Source: Methylomonas rhizoryzae
GTDB taxonomy: Bacteria; Pseudomonadota; Gammaproteobacteria; Methylococcales; Methylomonadaceae
Reading direction: 5' to 3'
DNA length: 64,000 bases
NCBI RefSeq assembly: GCF_008632455.1
Contig: NZ_CP043929.1
Span: forward strand, 4,490,006-4,554,005
Part shown: in pieces, positions 53,691-62,788 of the stretch
Numbering within the stretch: position 1 is the first letter of the stretch
How the letters are laid out: each line of letters opens with the position of its first letter
Translations under genes and position numbers: made by a program
Notes under the pieces: model-generated
Databases searched by the model: none
The model's input: only the letters and a program-made list of their open reading frames with translations
What the model was told of the DNA's origin: nothing

Positions 53691-54176
53691 ATGTCTTTAA
53701 ATGCCGACGCCGCGCAAAATGCTTGCGATGAGCTGGTCAAAAACCAGCAAAGCTTGTTGCTAGCCAGCCGGCGCAGCAATGGCGACGCGGATATCGGTTA
53801 CGCGCCCTATCTATTGATCGATAATGTGTTTTACATCTTCGTCAGCACGTTGGCGAGTCACACCGACAACTTATTGAATTACCCTAAAGCGTCCTTATTA
53901 TTTATCGAAGCCGAATCCAGTGCCGCCAATCCTTTCGCCCGCCGGCGCTTGACGCTGGATAGTTCGGTGGCTCGCATCCCGGCCGACGACCCGGCATATC
54001 CGCGGATTTTAGACGCCCTCGCCCAACAATTCGGCGAAACCGTGTCCGTCTTGCGCGGTTTGGCCGATTTTCAATTGCTGGCTTTAACCCCTTTAGGTGG
54101 CCGTTTCGTAGCGGGTTTCGGTAAAGCCTACCCTGTAGATGAACGATGGCGTATTCAGCATCCCTCGACCGCTTAA
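53691..54176 (+). CDS. HugZ/pyridoxamine-oxidase-like flavin or heme protein
   Basis: This 161-aa split-barrel protein has LLLASRRSNGDADIGYAPYLLIDNVFYIFVSTLASHTDNL at residues 20-59 and FARRRLTLDSSVARIPADDPAY, the pattern of HugZ-type heme-utilisation proteins and related PNPOx-fold proteins. The C-terminal end GGRFVAGFGKAYPV is typical. HugZ degrades heme in some species; this short version lacks an obvious extra domain, so heme breakdown is not certain. The frame extends upstream into tag, but the ATG at 53691 fits the fold start. Confidence 0.82.
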   Translation: MSLNADAAQNACDELVKNQQSLLLASRRSNGDADIGYAPYLLIDNVFYIFVSTLASHTDNLLNYPKASLLFIEAESSAANPFARRRLTLDSSVARIPADDPAYPRILDALAQQFGETVSVLRGLADFQLLALTPLGGRFVAGFGKAYPVDERWRIQHPSTA

Positions 54177-54186
54177 GGTTCAGCGT

Positions 54187-57100
54187 ATGCACGCGCCGTT
54201 CAGCCAGCCACTAATCAACGCATTCGCTGCCCTTGCGTATTTCGCCAGCGCTTGGCTAGGCAACTTGTTGTCCAGCGCGGCGGGCGGCGTCAGCCCGCTC
54301 TGGCCGGCGTCCGGCATTGCATTGGCCTTGACGATGGTATGCGGCCGTGGCATCTTGCCCGGACTGTTCCTAGGGAGCTTTACCAGTTATTTCGTATCCG
54401 GCACCGAATGGCCATTGACCATAGAGCAAGCGCTACTGGGTGCGATGGCAACCGCAACAGCTGCTTGTGCACAAGCGTGGCTAGGCATGCTTGCCATTAA
54501 TCGCTGGATAGGCAAGCAAAATCCGTTGATCGAAGACCGTAGTATCTTCCTGTTTTTTCTGATCGGGATAGCCAGTTGCTTGTTGTCTGCAATGGTCAAT
54601 GCCGCCGTGATGTTCAATCACGGCGGCATTGACGCCGAAAACCTGTTCGATACCGTCATCCAAACCTGGGTAGGCAACGCCATAGGTACGGCTATATTCG
54701 CGCCGATGTCATTGCTATTCATAGGCAAACCGGAAGCGGTTTGGCACGGCAGACGTCAAGCGGTACTGTATCCCTTATTGCTCACCTTGCTCGCCACCAT
54801 ACTTGCGTTTAAATTCAGCCAGCGCCAAGAAAGCGAGCGCTTGCACAATCTGCTCGAGCGGCAAACGGACTTGCTGCACACCGCATTGTACGAAAGATTG
54901 AATTTAAATCTGGCCGGCGCCAAAGCGCTAAAAGCCTTCTTCGACAGCTCGGTGATCGTAACCCCGGACGAATTCGTACGTTTCGCCCAATCGATAGGCA
55001 ACCAATGCGACGGCTTGCTGGAATGGATACCCAAAATATCCCATCCCGAACGCAAGCCATGGGAACAAGCCCATGGCACCGTCATACGCTACGCAGACTT
55101 CGAATACGAAATGTTTGTCCCGGCAGGCGATAAAACGGACTATTTTCCGGTAGAAATTGCAGTCAAAAACACTATCGATCCTAGCGGTATCGGTTACGAC
55201 ATCAGCAATAATCCGCAGGTTGCCGAAACGCTCAACTCGATTGTCGAACAAAACCAACCCTTAGTCGTTTCGGAAACTCGGCTACAAGCTAATCATCGCC
55301 CCTATTTGGCGACCGTTATTTACGCTCCGGTGTTTAAGCAACAGGAACACGAATTGACTAGTCCGGATCACAAACGGCAAGCCCTTTTAGGTTTTGTCGC
55401 CAATGGATTCCGTCTGGACGCGCAGATAGCCGAAATCTACCGTTTGTTCGGCGATAACGAATTGCAAATCAGCATCACCCTTTACCAACAGCAACGCGTC
55501 TTATTCAGCAACGTCGTTCCCGGACCCTATCCGTATCAACATCAACCCGAGCTCGGCAGCGAACGCACGCTCAATTTTGCCGGCAGCGCTTGGCGACTGC
55601 ACGCCGTTCCATCCAGCGATTTCTACGCATATCAACAATCGCCGTTAAGCGCATGGCTGCTCGGCGGCGGGCTATTGCTGTCCAGCCTTATCAGCTTGGG
55701 TTTACTGCTGGTGACCGGCCGCACTACCCAAGTGGAAAATCTAATAGCGGAGCGCACCTCTGCATTGCAACGCATCAACGACACCCTGAATCACGAAATT
55801 TCCACCCGTTTGCACCAAGAAGAAGAATTGCGGGTAGCCGCCACCACCTTCGAATCGCACGAAGCCATTGTAGTGACGTCGCCGGACGGCACTATTCTGC
55901 GGGTAAACAAAGCCTTTTCAACCATCACCGGCTATTCCGCCGACGAAGTGATAGGCGACAACCCGCGGCTGTTAGCGTCCGGCTTTCACGATGCGGAGTT
56001 TTTTCGCGCCATGTATGCCGCGCTGGAACAGACTAACCAATGGGAAGGCGAAATCTGGAATCGGCGGAAAAACGGCGAAGTCTATCCGGAATGGCTGACG
56101 TTGACAGGCGTGCGCGACGAAGCCGGGCATTTGAGCCATTACGTCGGTATCTTTTCGGATATCAGCGAGCAAAAAGCCAAAGAGCAGGAAATTCTCAATT
56201 TGGCCTACTACGACCCGTTAACAGGCCTGGCCAATCGGCGCATGTTGCTGGACAGACTGAGCCAAGAGATTGCCGCCGCTAAACGCCAGCATATGTTCGG
56301 CGCCTTGTTCTTTTTGGATTTAGATCATTTTAAAATTCTAAACGATTCGCGCGGCCACCAAGTGGGCGACGAACTCTTGATTCAAATGGCGCAACGCTTG
56401 AAAGCGACGATACGTCGCGAAGATAGCGCCTGCCGTTTAGGCGGAGACGAATTCATCGTGATGGTGCCGGCTCGTTATCACAGCCTGCGACAAGCCAACC
56501 AACACGCGGCGATATTGGCCGACAAAATTTTGCAAACCATCAACCAACCGTTCATCGTACAGGGCAGCGAGCATCATTTTTCTACCAGCATAGGCGTCAG
56601 CTTGTATCCGCAAGGCGACGAAAAACCGGAACAAATCATTCAACAAGCCGATACCGCCATGTATAGAGCCAAAGAAAACGGCCGTAACCGTATCCGGTTT
56701 TACGAACCGGAAATGCAAACTGCGGCGAACAAGCGGTTAACCCTGGAAAAAGAGCTGCGCTTGGCCTTAAAACACCAACAATTCAAATTGGTCTACCAAC
56801 CGCAAGTGGACGAAAGCGGCAATATCCTCAGCGCCGAAGCGTTGATTCGCTGGCAACATCCGCAAAAAGGCAGCATATCTCCGGCCGACTTCATTCCATT
56901 AGCGGAAGACACGCAACTCATTCTACCGCTGGGCAGCTGGGTATTGCAGGAAGCCTGCCGACAAATCAAACGCTGGGATTTACTGGGCCGCTCTATCGGG
57001 CACGTCGCCGTAAACGTCAGTTCCCGCCAATTCCGCCAATCCGGGTTCGTGCAACAAATTCAACACGCCTTGCGCGCCGCCGGCATCGATCCTCACCGCT

Positions 57101-57507
57101 TGGTCGTCGAATTAACCGAAGGCAGCGTGATCGAAAACATAGACGACACCGTGGCAAAAATGCAGGCCTTACAAGCCATGGGGGTACGCATTTCCATAGA
57201 CGACTTCGGCGTCGGCTACTCATCCCTGTCCTATCTGCAAAGCTTGCCGCTCAGCCAATTGAAAATCGATAAAAGCTTTGTCAGCCGCCTAGGCGAATCC
57301 AACGCCGAAGTCATCACCGAAACCATCATCATGATGGCCAAAAGCTTAGGCTTGGGCGTTATTGCGGAAGGGGTGGAAACCAGCGCTCAAGTCGAATTTC
57401 TGCTGTCTAAAGGCTGCACCTCGTTTCAGGGCTATTTTTTCTTTACCCCGGTACCGGCGGAAGAATTTCCGGTTCACCTGCTGTCCTCCAATCACTCACA
57501 AGCTTAG
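54187..57507 (+). CDS. MASE1-CHASE-PAS-GGDEF-EAL cyclic-di-GMP protein
   Basis: This 1106-aa multidomain sensor has a MASE1 membrane domain (1-210), a periplasmic CHASE domain (about 215-485), a membrane helix (488-512), a PAS domain (about 550-665), a GGDEF cyclase domain and an EAL phosphodiesterase domain. The active motif GGDEF is intact (752-756), with the inhibitory site RxxD (RRED 743-746) five residues upstream. EAL is intact (884-886) with IDDFGVGYSSL. Both activities could therefore be real. ATG 54187 has AAGG upstream and lies 10 bases after the HugZ-like stop. Confidence 0.92.
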   Translation: MHAPFSQPLINAFAALAYFASAWLGNLLSSAAGGVSPLWPASGIALALTMVCGRGILPGLFLGSFTSYFVSGTEWPLTIEQALLGAMATATAACAQAWLGMLAINRWIGKQNPLIEDRSIFLFFLIGIASCLLSAMVNAAVMFNHGGIDAENLFDTVIQTWVGNAIGTAIFAPMSLLFIGKPEAVWHGRRQAVLYPLLLTLLATILAFKFSQRQESERLHNLLERQTDLLHTALYERLNLNLAGAKALKAFFDSSVIVTPDEFVRFAQSIGNQCDGLLEWIPKISHPERKPWEQAHGTVIRYADFEYEMFVPAGDKTDYFPVEIAVKNTIDPSGIGYDISNNPQVAETLNSIVEQNQPLVVSETRLQANHRPYLATVIYAPVFKQQEHELTSPDHKRQALLGFVANGFRLDAQIAEIYRLFGDNELQISITLYQQQRVLFSNVVPGPYPYQHQPELGSERTLNFAGSAWRLHAVPSSDFYAYQQSPLSAWLLGGGLLLSSLISLGLLLVTGRTTQVENLIAERTSALQRINDTLNHEISTRLHQEEELRVAATTFESHEAIVVTSPDGTILRVNKAFSTITGYSADEVIGDNPRLLASGFHDAEFFRAMYAALEQTNQWEGEIWNRRKNGEVYPEWLTLTGVRDEAGHLSHYVGIFSDISEQKAKEQEILNLAYYDPLTGLANRRMLLDRLSQEIAAAKRQHMFGALFFLDLDHFKILNDSRGHQVGDELLIQMAQRLKATIRREDSACRLGGDEFIVMVPARYHSLRQANQHAAILADKILQTINQPFIVQGSEHHFSTSIGVSLYPQGDEKPEQIIQQADTAMYRAKENGRNRIRFYEPEMQTAANKRLTLEKELRLALKHQQFKLVYQPQVDESGNILSAEALIRWQHPQKGSISPADFIPLAEDTQLILPLGSWVLQEACRQIKRWDLLGRSIGHVAVNVSSRQFRQSGFVQQIQHALRAAGIDPHRLVVELTEGSVIENIDDTVAKMQALQAMGVRISIDDFGVGYSSLSYLQSLPLSQLKIDKSFVSRLGESNAEVITETIIMMAKSLGLGVIAEGVETSAQVEFLLSKGCTSFQGYFFFTPVPAEEFPVHLLSSNHSQA

Positions 57508-57554
57508 AGCCAGCCTTGTAGCACTATGCGCTTGTACGCCGGCAAGCCAACCCG

Positions 57555-58667
57555 CTAAAACCAGCTTACCAAACCCGGTATGCCTGCCCGTTGAATCCGG
57601 GCGGCATTGTCGCCGGCCTCATACGCCGGCAACTGGCCGGTTTCGTGCCAAAGCCGAAACGCTAAGGCATAACACAGGACTCTGATCGGGTAATCCCTGG
57701 GCAACTGCTGAAAATAGGGCTGCATGGTAACGAAATCCACTGCACCGTAACGCTGCATGATGTGCTTCAAGCCGCCGTTTTGCGGCCCGATGTTATAAGC
57801 CAGTAAACCTAAAAACAGATCGCCTTTCATTTGCGCCAGATAGTGCTTCAAGGTGGCTGCGGCAACCAGCGCGTTGTGCTTCGAATCGGCCAAATTAACC
57901 GCTCCGCCTGCTATTTGGCTTGACACTTGCTGCAGGATAAATTTAGGAACCGCGGTAATTTGAAACAAGCCTTGGCCGCCGTCCGCACTGGTACGCGGCA
58001 AAAACGACGATTCGGCGGCAGCAACGCCATACAATAAATCAGGATCCAACTCGTAACTGGCCGCGGCGTAGCGAATGTCAGCGTCGAACGACTGAGCCCG
58101 GCCGATCAATTTGTTTAGCTGTGCGGAATCCGAACGCCGATAAGCGGCATAAATCTGGTGAGCTAAGGTAGTACGAGCGGCCTGTTGTTTTCCGCCGACC
58201 AAACTGCGCAACTGCTCAATAGCCATCGGAAAACCCTGTTGCCAAACAGCGTTCACCGTCCCGAAACAAACGCATAACGCCGTTAAAGCCGGCAACAACT
58301 CCGACTTTGCTACCAACCAGCGCCTGGATTTAAACCAAAGCAACAACAAGCCGGCCGCAACCGCGACCCATATCGCTATCCCCAATGCGAAAGGCAATAA
58401 GTTGGCAAAAAAGCCGGTACCGGAAAAGAATCTCGCCGACGCCCCTAATACAAGTACCGTAGCCAGCAAGCCCGAGGCCGCCAATCCGGCGCATTCTACG
58501 CCGATCAACCCGAGAGCGGGGCCGCTCAGCCAAACGGACTGTTTGCCGAAATCGGCCTTACCTTTTGCCGAACGTTTCTTGCTCTTGGGCTTTACCGCGA
58601 CTTTTTTAAGCGCCTTACCCGTCGATTTGTTGACGATTGAACTAACTGGTTTAGACCGAGTGGACAA
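57555..58667 (-). CDS. Inner-membrane-anchored SLT-domain lytic transglycosylase
   Basis: This 370-aa protein starts with a Lys/Arg-rich cytoplasmic segment (1-45). Three hydrophobic stretches follow (about 50-80, 88-112 and a weaker one at about 125-145), then a transglycosylase SLT domain (about 195-330) with the catalytic Glu in GVAAAESSFLPRTS and GLFQIT, plus GLLAYNIGPQNGG. It should cleave peptidoglycan in the periplasm. The frame begins with TTG at 58667 without a clear ribosome-binding site, so the exact start is uncertain. SLT enzymes with this membrane arrangement are unusual. Confidence 0.85.
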   Translation of the reverse strand: MSTRSKPVSSIVNKSTGKALKKVAVKPKSKKRSAKGKADFGKQSVWLSGPALGLIGVECAGLAASGLLATVLVLGASARFFSGTGFFANLLPFALGIAIWVAVAAGLLLLWFKSRRWLVAKSELLPALTALCVCFGTVNAVWQQGFPMAIEQLRSLVGGKQQAARTTLAHQIYAAYRRSDSAQLNKLIGRAQSFDADIRYAAASYELDPDLLYGVAAAESSFLPRTSADGGQGLFQITAVPKFILQQVSSQIAGGAVNLADSKHNALVAAATLKHYLAQMKGDLFLGLLAYNIGPQNGGLKHIMQRYGAVDFVTMQPYFQQLPRDYPIRVLCYALAFRLWHETGQLPAYEAGDNAARIQRAGIPGLVSWF

Positions 58668-58812
58668 AGTGATATGCCGAACCTGGGAATGAAGAACACG
58701 CAGACGCGCGACGCGAGTGCATACGAACTAAAGGCACAACTTAAACCGTTTGTGAAACGCCGAAACGCTGTCATTATATCGGACTGGGCAAAAAACTCGC
58801 GGAGAACCTTAA

Positions 58813-59631
58813 GTGTTGGGAAGTTTGCAAAAGATGACGGTCGACCTGGAAAAACCGGTGCGCTACCGGCTACCCATCGGCGACCAGCAATTAGAGATCA
58901 ACCCCCTGCTCGGAAAAACCCTGCAACTACAATACAGCGGCAGGATATTGTGCGTACATTGCGGAAAAAAGACCAACAAAAGCTTCAATCAAGGCTATTG
59001 CTATCCTTGTTTCACCCGGCTGGCGCAATGCGACCTCTGCATCGTCAAACCGGAAACCTGCCATTACGCGGCCGGTACCTGTCGAGAGCCGAGTTGGGGC
59101 GAAGAGTTTTGCTTTCAGCCGCACATCGTTTACCTAGCCAATTCGTCAGGTCTGAAAGTAGGCATTACCCGCCGCTCGCAAATCCCGACCCGTTGGATCG
59201 ATCAAGGCGCCGTGCAAGCGCTACCGATATTTGCCGCCCGCTCCAGACATATTTCCGGTTTGGCCGAAGTAGCCTTGGCCGCCCACGTCAGCGACAAAAC
59301 CAACTGGCAGCAAATGTTGAAAGGTTCGGCCGCGCCGCTCGACTTACCGGCATTAAGGGACAACTTACTGGCTAAATGCGCCGATGACTTAGCGGCAATT
59401 TCCGCCCGACACGGCGCAGACGCCTTACATGCAATCGGCGACGCCGAAGCGCAAGTCGAAATCGATTACCCTGTGCTGCAATATCCAGCCAAAGTGAAAT
59501 CGTTTAATTTGGATAAAGATCCGTTGATTGCCGGTCAGCTGGTCGGCATCAAAGGGCAATATTTGATATTCGACACCGGCGTCGTCAACATACGCAAATT
59601 CGCCGGTTACGAAATCCGAGCGGCTCTTTGA
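58813..59631 (+). CDS. DUF2797-family protein with Cys-rich zinc-like motifs
   Basis: This 272-aa protein has a Cys-rich N-terminal region (residues about 47-95: CVHCGKK, CYPCF, CDLC, then single Cys in ETCHYAAGTC) that probably binds zinc or a cluster, followed by VYLANSSGLKVGITRRSQIPTRWIDQGA, the central DUF2797 motif. The function is unknown. The GTG start has GGAG eight bases upstream. It is divergent from the SLT gene. Confidence 0.85.
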   Translation: MLGSLQKMTVDLEKPVRYRLPIGDQQLEINPLLGKTLQLQYSGRILCVHCGKKTNKSFNQGYCYPCFTRLAQCDLCIVKPETCHYAAGTCREPSWGEEFCFQPHIVYLANSSGLKVGITRRSQIPTRWIDQGAVQALPIFAARSRHISGLAEVALAAHVSDKTNWQQMLKGSAAPLDLPALRDNLLAKCADDLAAISARHGADALHAIGDAEAQVEIDYPVLQYPAKVKSFNLDKDPLIAGQLVGIKGQYLIFDTGVVNIRKFAGYEIRAAL

Positions 59632-59854
59632 AACAAGCCGGGCTTTGTTGCAGACTCAACAGAATATCCCGACATTCAAAGCACCCCAAATCCCGCTACC
59701 GCGTACTCCATTACCGATAGGCAACCCACAAATAGTGTGATACGCTTCAAACTGCGCTATGTTCGACACATTTTTATATCTAGTGAGCACTCGTCTTTTT
59801 CACACTTACCAGCCGTCGCTGCAAGCAGGCTCTTTCGAAATTCCGGAGGGAAAC

Positions 59855-61186
59855 ATGCAAAAATCTAGGACCGCTAACACGCTCGGTCTGACGCTTCTAT
59901 TGTCTTTATCAGCTAGTCCGGCGTTCGCAAACGAAGCGCCGGTAGCCAAAGACCTGCAAAAAACGCTAAGAGAAGACAAACCGGCTAACATCCTGTTAAA
60001 AGGTAGCGACGCGGACAAGGATGCGTTGACTTTTACGATTTCGCAAGCGCCGTCACACGGCACGTTATCCCCCGTAGGCAATAGCGGCAAACGCTTCAAA
60101 TACACGCCCGCGGCTAATTACCACGGTACGGATAGCTTTACTTACACCGCAAACGACGGCGCATTGGATTCGCAGACCGCAACCGTCACCTTGACCGTTA
60201 AATCGGTAAATGACCGTCCGGTTGCCGAAGCCAAAAACCAAACCGTATTGACGACCGACCCATCGTTTACTTTCAGTTTAAGCGCCAGCGACATAGACGG
60301 CGATGAATTAACTTACAAACTCGCCGCTAGACCAAAGTACGGCAAAGTGGTAATCAACGCAAATTACGCTACTTACACGCCCAAGGCAAAGTTCAAAACC
60401 GGTAACCGCACCGACAAATTTAAATTCAAGGTTAAAGACAGTAAAAAAACCTCAAAACCGGTGTTAGTCAGTTTGACGATAACCGATACTCCATACGGCG
60501 AAATCAACGATACGGCGGTAACCCAATGTGCCAACGCCAGCCAAAACAATATGACCTGCCCTATTACCAATTTTGCTTCGCAAGACGCGGAATGGGGGCG
60601 TGACGTTGCGGCCGGCGTTACCGACGACAACGGCGTCGCCGGATTCGTCTTTACTAAGTTAGATAGTGACGGTACCGCCTTAACGATTCAAAACGCCGGC
60701 TGGAGCGATGAAGGTAGCGAGGCCGCCGGCACGCAATGGTCCTGCGTGAAAGATGAAACCACCGGCCTGACTTGGGAAATCAAAACCAACGACGGCGGCT
60801 TGCAAGACAAAGACAACGTTTACACTTGGTACCAAACGGACGCGAGTAACGACGGCGGCGACAGCGGCCAAAACTGCAGCACGAATGGCTGCACCACGGA
60901 TACCAAAGCGTATGTTGCCGCTATCAACGCACAAGCTCTATGCGGCAAAACCGATTGGCGGTTACCGACCGTCGCCGAGCTATCCGACATCACGCTTATG
61001 AACGGCGCGACCGGGGCTATCGATAGTGCATATTTCCCGGAAGGGCAACAGAACGTGTATTGGACCTCTTCGCCATTAGCTGCCAGCAGCAGCATGGCAT
61101 GGGCGGCTAATTTCGCTTCCGCCTATACCACTTCCGATCTTAAAGCCAACACCAATTTTGTGCGCTTGGTCAGAAGCGGCCCATAA
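59855..61186 (+). CDS. Secreted cadherin-like repeat protein with C-terminal DUF1566
   Basis: This 443-aa protein has a signal peptide (MQKSRTANTLGLTLLLSLSASPAFA). Two tandem cadherin-like/Ig-like repeats follow (residues about 25-115 and 118-210; the first contains LKGSDADKDALTFTISQAP and the second SASDIDGDELTYKL), then a C-terminal DUF1566 domain (about 290-443) with WRLPTVAELSDI and YWTSSPLAA. DUF1566 is a C-type-lectin-like fold of unknown ligand. The strong GGAGGG site before ATG 59855 decides the start. No anchor or sorting signal is seen, so how it is retained is open. Confidence 0.83.
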   Translation: MQKSRTANTLGLTLLLSLSASPAFANEAPVAKDLQKTLREDKPANILLKGSDADKDALTFTISQAPSHGTLSPVGNSGKRFKYTPAANYHGTDSFTYTANDGALDSQTATVTLTVKSVNDRPVAEAKNQTVLTTDPSFTFSLSASDIDGDELTYKLAARPKYGKVVINANYATYTPKAKFKTGNRTDKFKFKVKDSKKTSKPVLVSLTITDTPYGEINDTAVTQCANASQNNMTCPITNFASQDAEWGRDVAAGVTDDNGVAGFVFTKLDSDGTALTIQNAGWSDEGSEAAGTQWSCVKDETTGLTWEIKTNDGGLQDKDNVYTWYQTDASNDGGDSGQNCSTNGCTTDTKAYVAAINAQALCGKTDWRLPTVAELSDITLMNGATGAIDSAYFPEGQQNVYWTSSPLAASSSMAWAANFASAYTTSDLKANTNFVRLVRSGP

Positions 61187-61192
61187 TTGCTA

Positions 61193-61232
61193 CCCCAGCC
61201 GGCTCGGTGCATAACGCCGGGTCCGGCTGGGG
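61193..61232 (+). terminator. Long GC hairpin after the cadherin-like gene
   Basis: CCCCAGCCGG (61193-61202) pairs perfectly with CCGGCTGGGG (61223-61232) just 6 bases after the stop. There is no clear T-run, so it may act as a transcript-end stabiliser or a weak terminator. Confidence 0.5.
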
Positions 61233-61268
61233 CGTCTAATCCATAACTGTTCAGTAAAAACCGGGCAA

Positions 61269-61349
61269 AGCTGTTGTAGGTTCGAATTTATCGGATCATC
61301 AGGCTAAACTCTGGTTATTGCGCAAATAAATTCGCACCTACGCACAGCT
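61269..61349. repeat. Large near-perfect inverted repeat (REP-like)
   Basis: The arms are GTAGGTTCGAATTTAT (61276-61291) and ATAAATTCGCACCTAC (61326-61341), 15 of 16 bases complementary, each arm beginning with GTAG read inward from its own end. An outer AGCTGT/ACAGCT pair (61269-61274, 61344-61349) extends the palindrome. It sits in the otherwise gene-free 250 bases between the cadherin-like gene and hemL. Confidence 0.5.
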
Positions 61350-61436
61350 GGCAACGCATAGCCTCCGGCATCCCGGCTCTAAAAAACTTCAGCGCAGCGC
61401 CCGGGCACGAGCCTAGACTGCCGCAACTTCACTTTC

Positions 61437-62720
61437 TCACAGCGTTGTTGCAAACACTGCCGCCGCCGCCTCTACCGTAGCATCAATGTCCGCAGCAGTG
61501 TGGGCTGACGATACAAAGCCGGCTTCGAATGCGGACGGCGCCATATAAACGCCGCGCGCCAACATAGCGTGAAAAAAGCATTTGAAACGCTCTTGATCGC
61601 AAGCGACCACCTGCGCAAATCGGCTAACCGGCGTTTGCTCGCTAAAGAATACGCCGAACATAGCGCCGACCTGATTGGTGGCAAATGCGATACCGGAGAC
61701 ATTGGCCGCTTGCTGCAGACCGCTCAACAATTGCGCGGTTTTGGCTGTCAACCCATCGTAGAATCCGGGAGCCGCAATCAATTCCAGCGTTTTCAACCCG
61801 GCCGCCATCGCCACCGGGCAGCCCGACAAAGTACCGGCTTGATAAACCGGTCCCAACGGTGCCAGGCACTCCATGATTTTACGGCTACCGCCGAACGCTC
61901 CCACCGGCAAACCGCCACCGATAATTTTTCCCAGCGTGGTCAAATCCGGTCTCACCCCGTATAACCCCTGAGCGCCCTGCAGCCCAACCCGGAATCCGGT
62001 CATCACCTCGTCAAATATCAACACCGCGCCGTATCGATCGCAGACCTGGCGCAAAGTCTCTAAAAATCCGGGCTCCGGCGGAATACAGTTCATATTGCCG
62101 GCAACCGGCTCCACGATAATGCAAGCGATTTGCTCGCCGATTTCGGCGAAGGTAGCCTGTACCGCTTCGCCATCGTTGTAGGTTAACGTGATGGTATCCG
62201 CGGCTAACGCGGCCGGAACGCCCGGAGAGCTGGGCACGCCCAAAGTCAGCGCCCCGGATCCCGCCTTGACCAACAAGGAATCGGAATGGCCGTGGTAACA
62301 ACCTTCGAATTTAACGATCTTATCCCGGCCGGTATAGCCACGCGCCAAGCGTAACGCGCTCATCGTAGCTTCGGTACCCGAACTCACCATGCGCACCAGT
62401 TCGACCGACGGCAACAGCTCGCAGACTTTCTTCGCCATGGCAGTTTCGATTTCGGTCGGCGCACCGAAACTCAAACCTTTTTCAGCCGATTGCTTGACCG
62501 CCGCTATCACCTCCGGATGGGCGTGGCCTACTATCATCGGCCCCCAGGAGCCGACGTAATCGATATAACGCGCGTTTTCGCTATCGTAAACGTAAGGGCC
62601 TTCGGCACGGGAAAAATACACCGGCGTACCGCCTACACCGTTGAACGAGCGTACCGGCGAATTAACCCCGCCGGGTATGTATTGCTTGGCTTCCGAAAAT
62701 AGAACGCTGGCTTCAGTCAT
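61437..62720 (-). CDS. hemL: Glutamate-1-semialdehyde 2,1-aminomutase
   Basis: This 427-aa PLP enzyme turns glutamate 1-semialdehyde into 5-aminolevulinate for heme. Motifs are YIPGGVNSPVRSF, SSGTEATMSALRLARGYTGRDKI, FDEVMTGFR and the PLP lysine in TTLGKIIGGGLPVGAFGG (K265). The open frame runs 41 codons further, but the family starts near ATG 62720 (MTEASVLFSEAKQ). It is on the minus strand in a run gmk, lipoprotein, hemL. Confidence 0.96.
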   Translation of the reverse strand: MTEASVLFSEAKQYIPGGVNSPVRSFNGVGGTPVYFSRAEGPYVYDSENARYIDYVGSWGPMIVGHAHPEVIAAVKQSAEKGLSFGAPTEIETAMAKKVCELLPSVELVRMVSSGTEATMSALRLARGYTGRDKIVKFEGCYHGHSDSLLVKAGSGALTLGVPSSPGVPAALAADTITLTYNDGEAVQATFAEIGEQIACIIVEPVAGNMNCIPPEPGFLETLRQVCDRYGAVLIFDEVMTGFRVGLQGAQGLYGVRPDLTTLGKIIGGGLPVGAFGGSRKIMECLAPLGPVYQAGTLSGCPVAMAAGLKTLELIAAPGFYDGLTAKTAQLLSGLQQAANVSGIAFATNQVGAMFGVFFSEQTPVSRFAQVVACDQERFKCFFHAMLARGVYMAPSAFEAGFVSSAHTAADIDATVEAAAAVFATTL

Positions 62721-62788
62721 GATTCGATGGATTGGAAAAACCTGGAAATCCGAGGCCGGCCGTTCGGCCTCGGTGTCACGGCAAACGC

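Noticed and set aside
61276..61291. tRNA T-loop-like GGTTCGAAT
   Set aside because: It is one arm of a palindromic repeat; no acceptor stem, anticodon arm or CCA context surrounds it.
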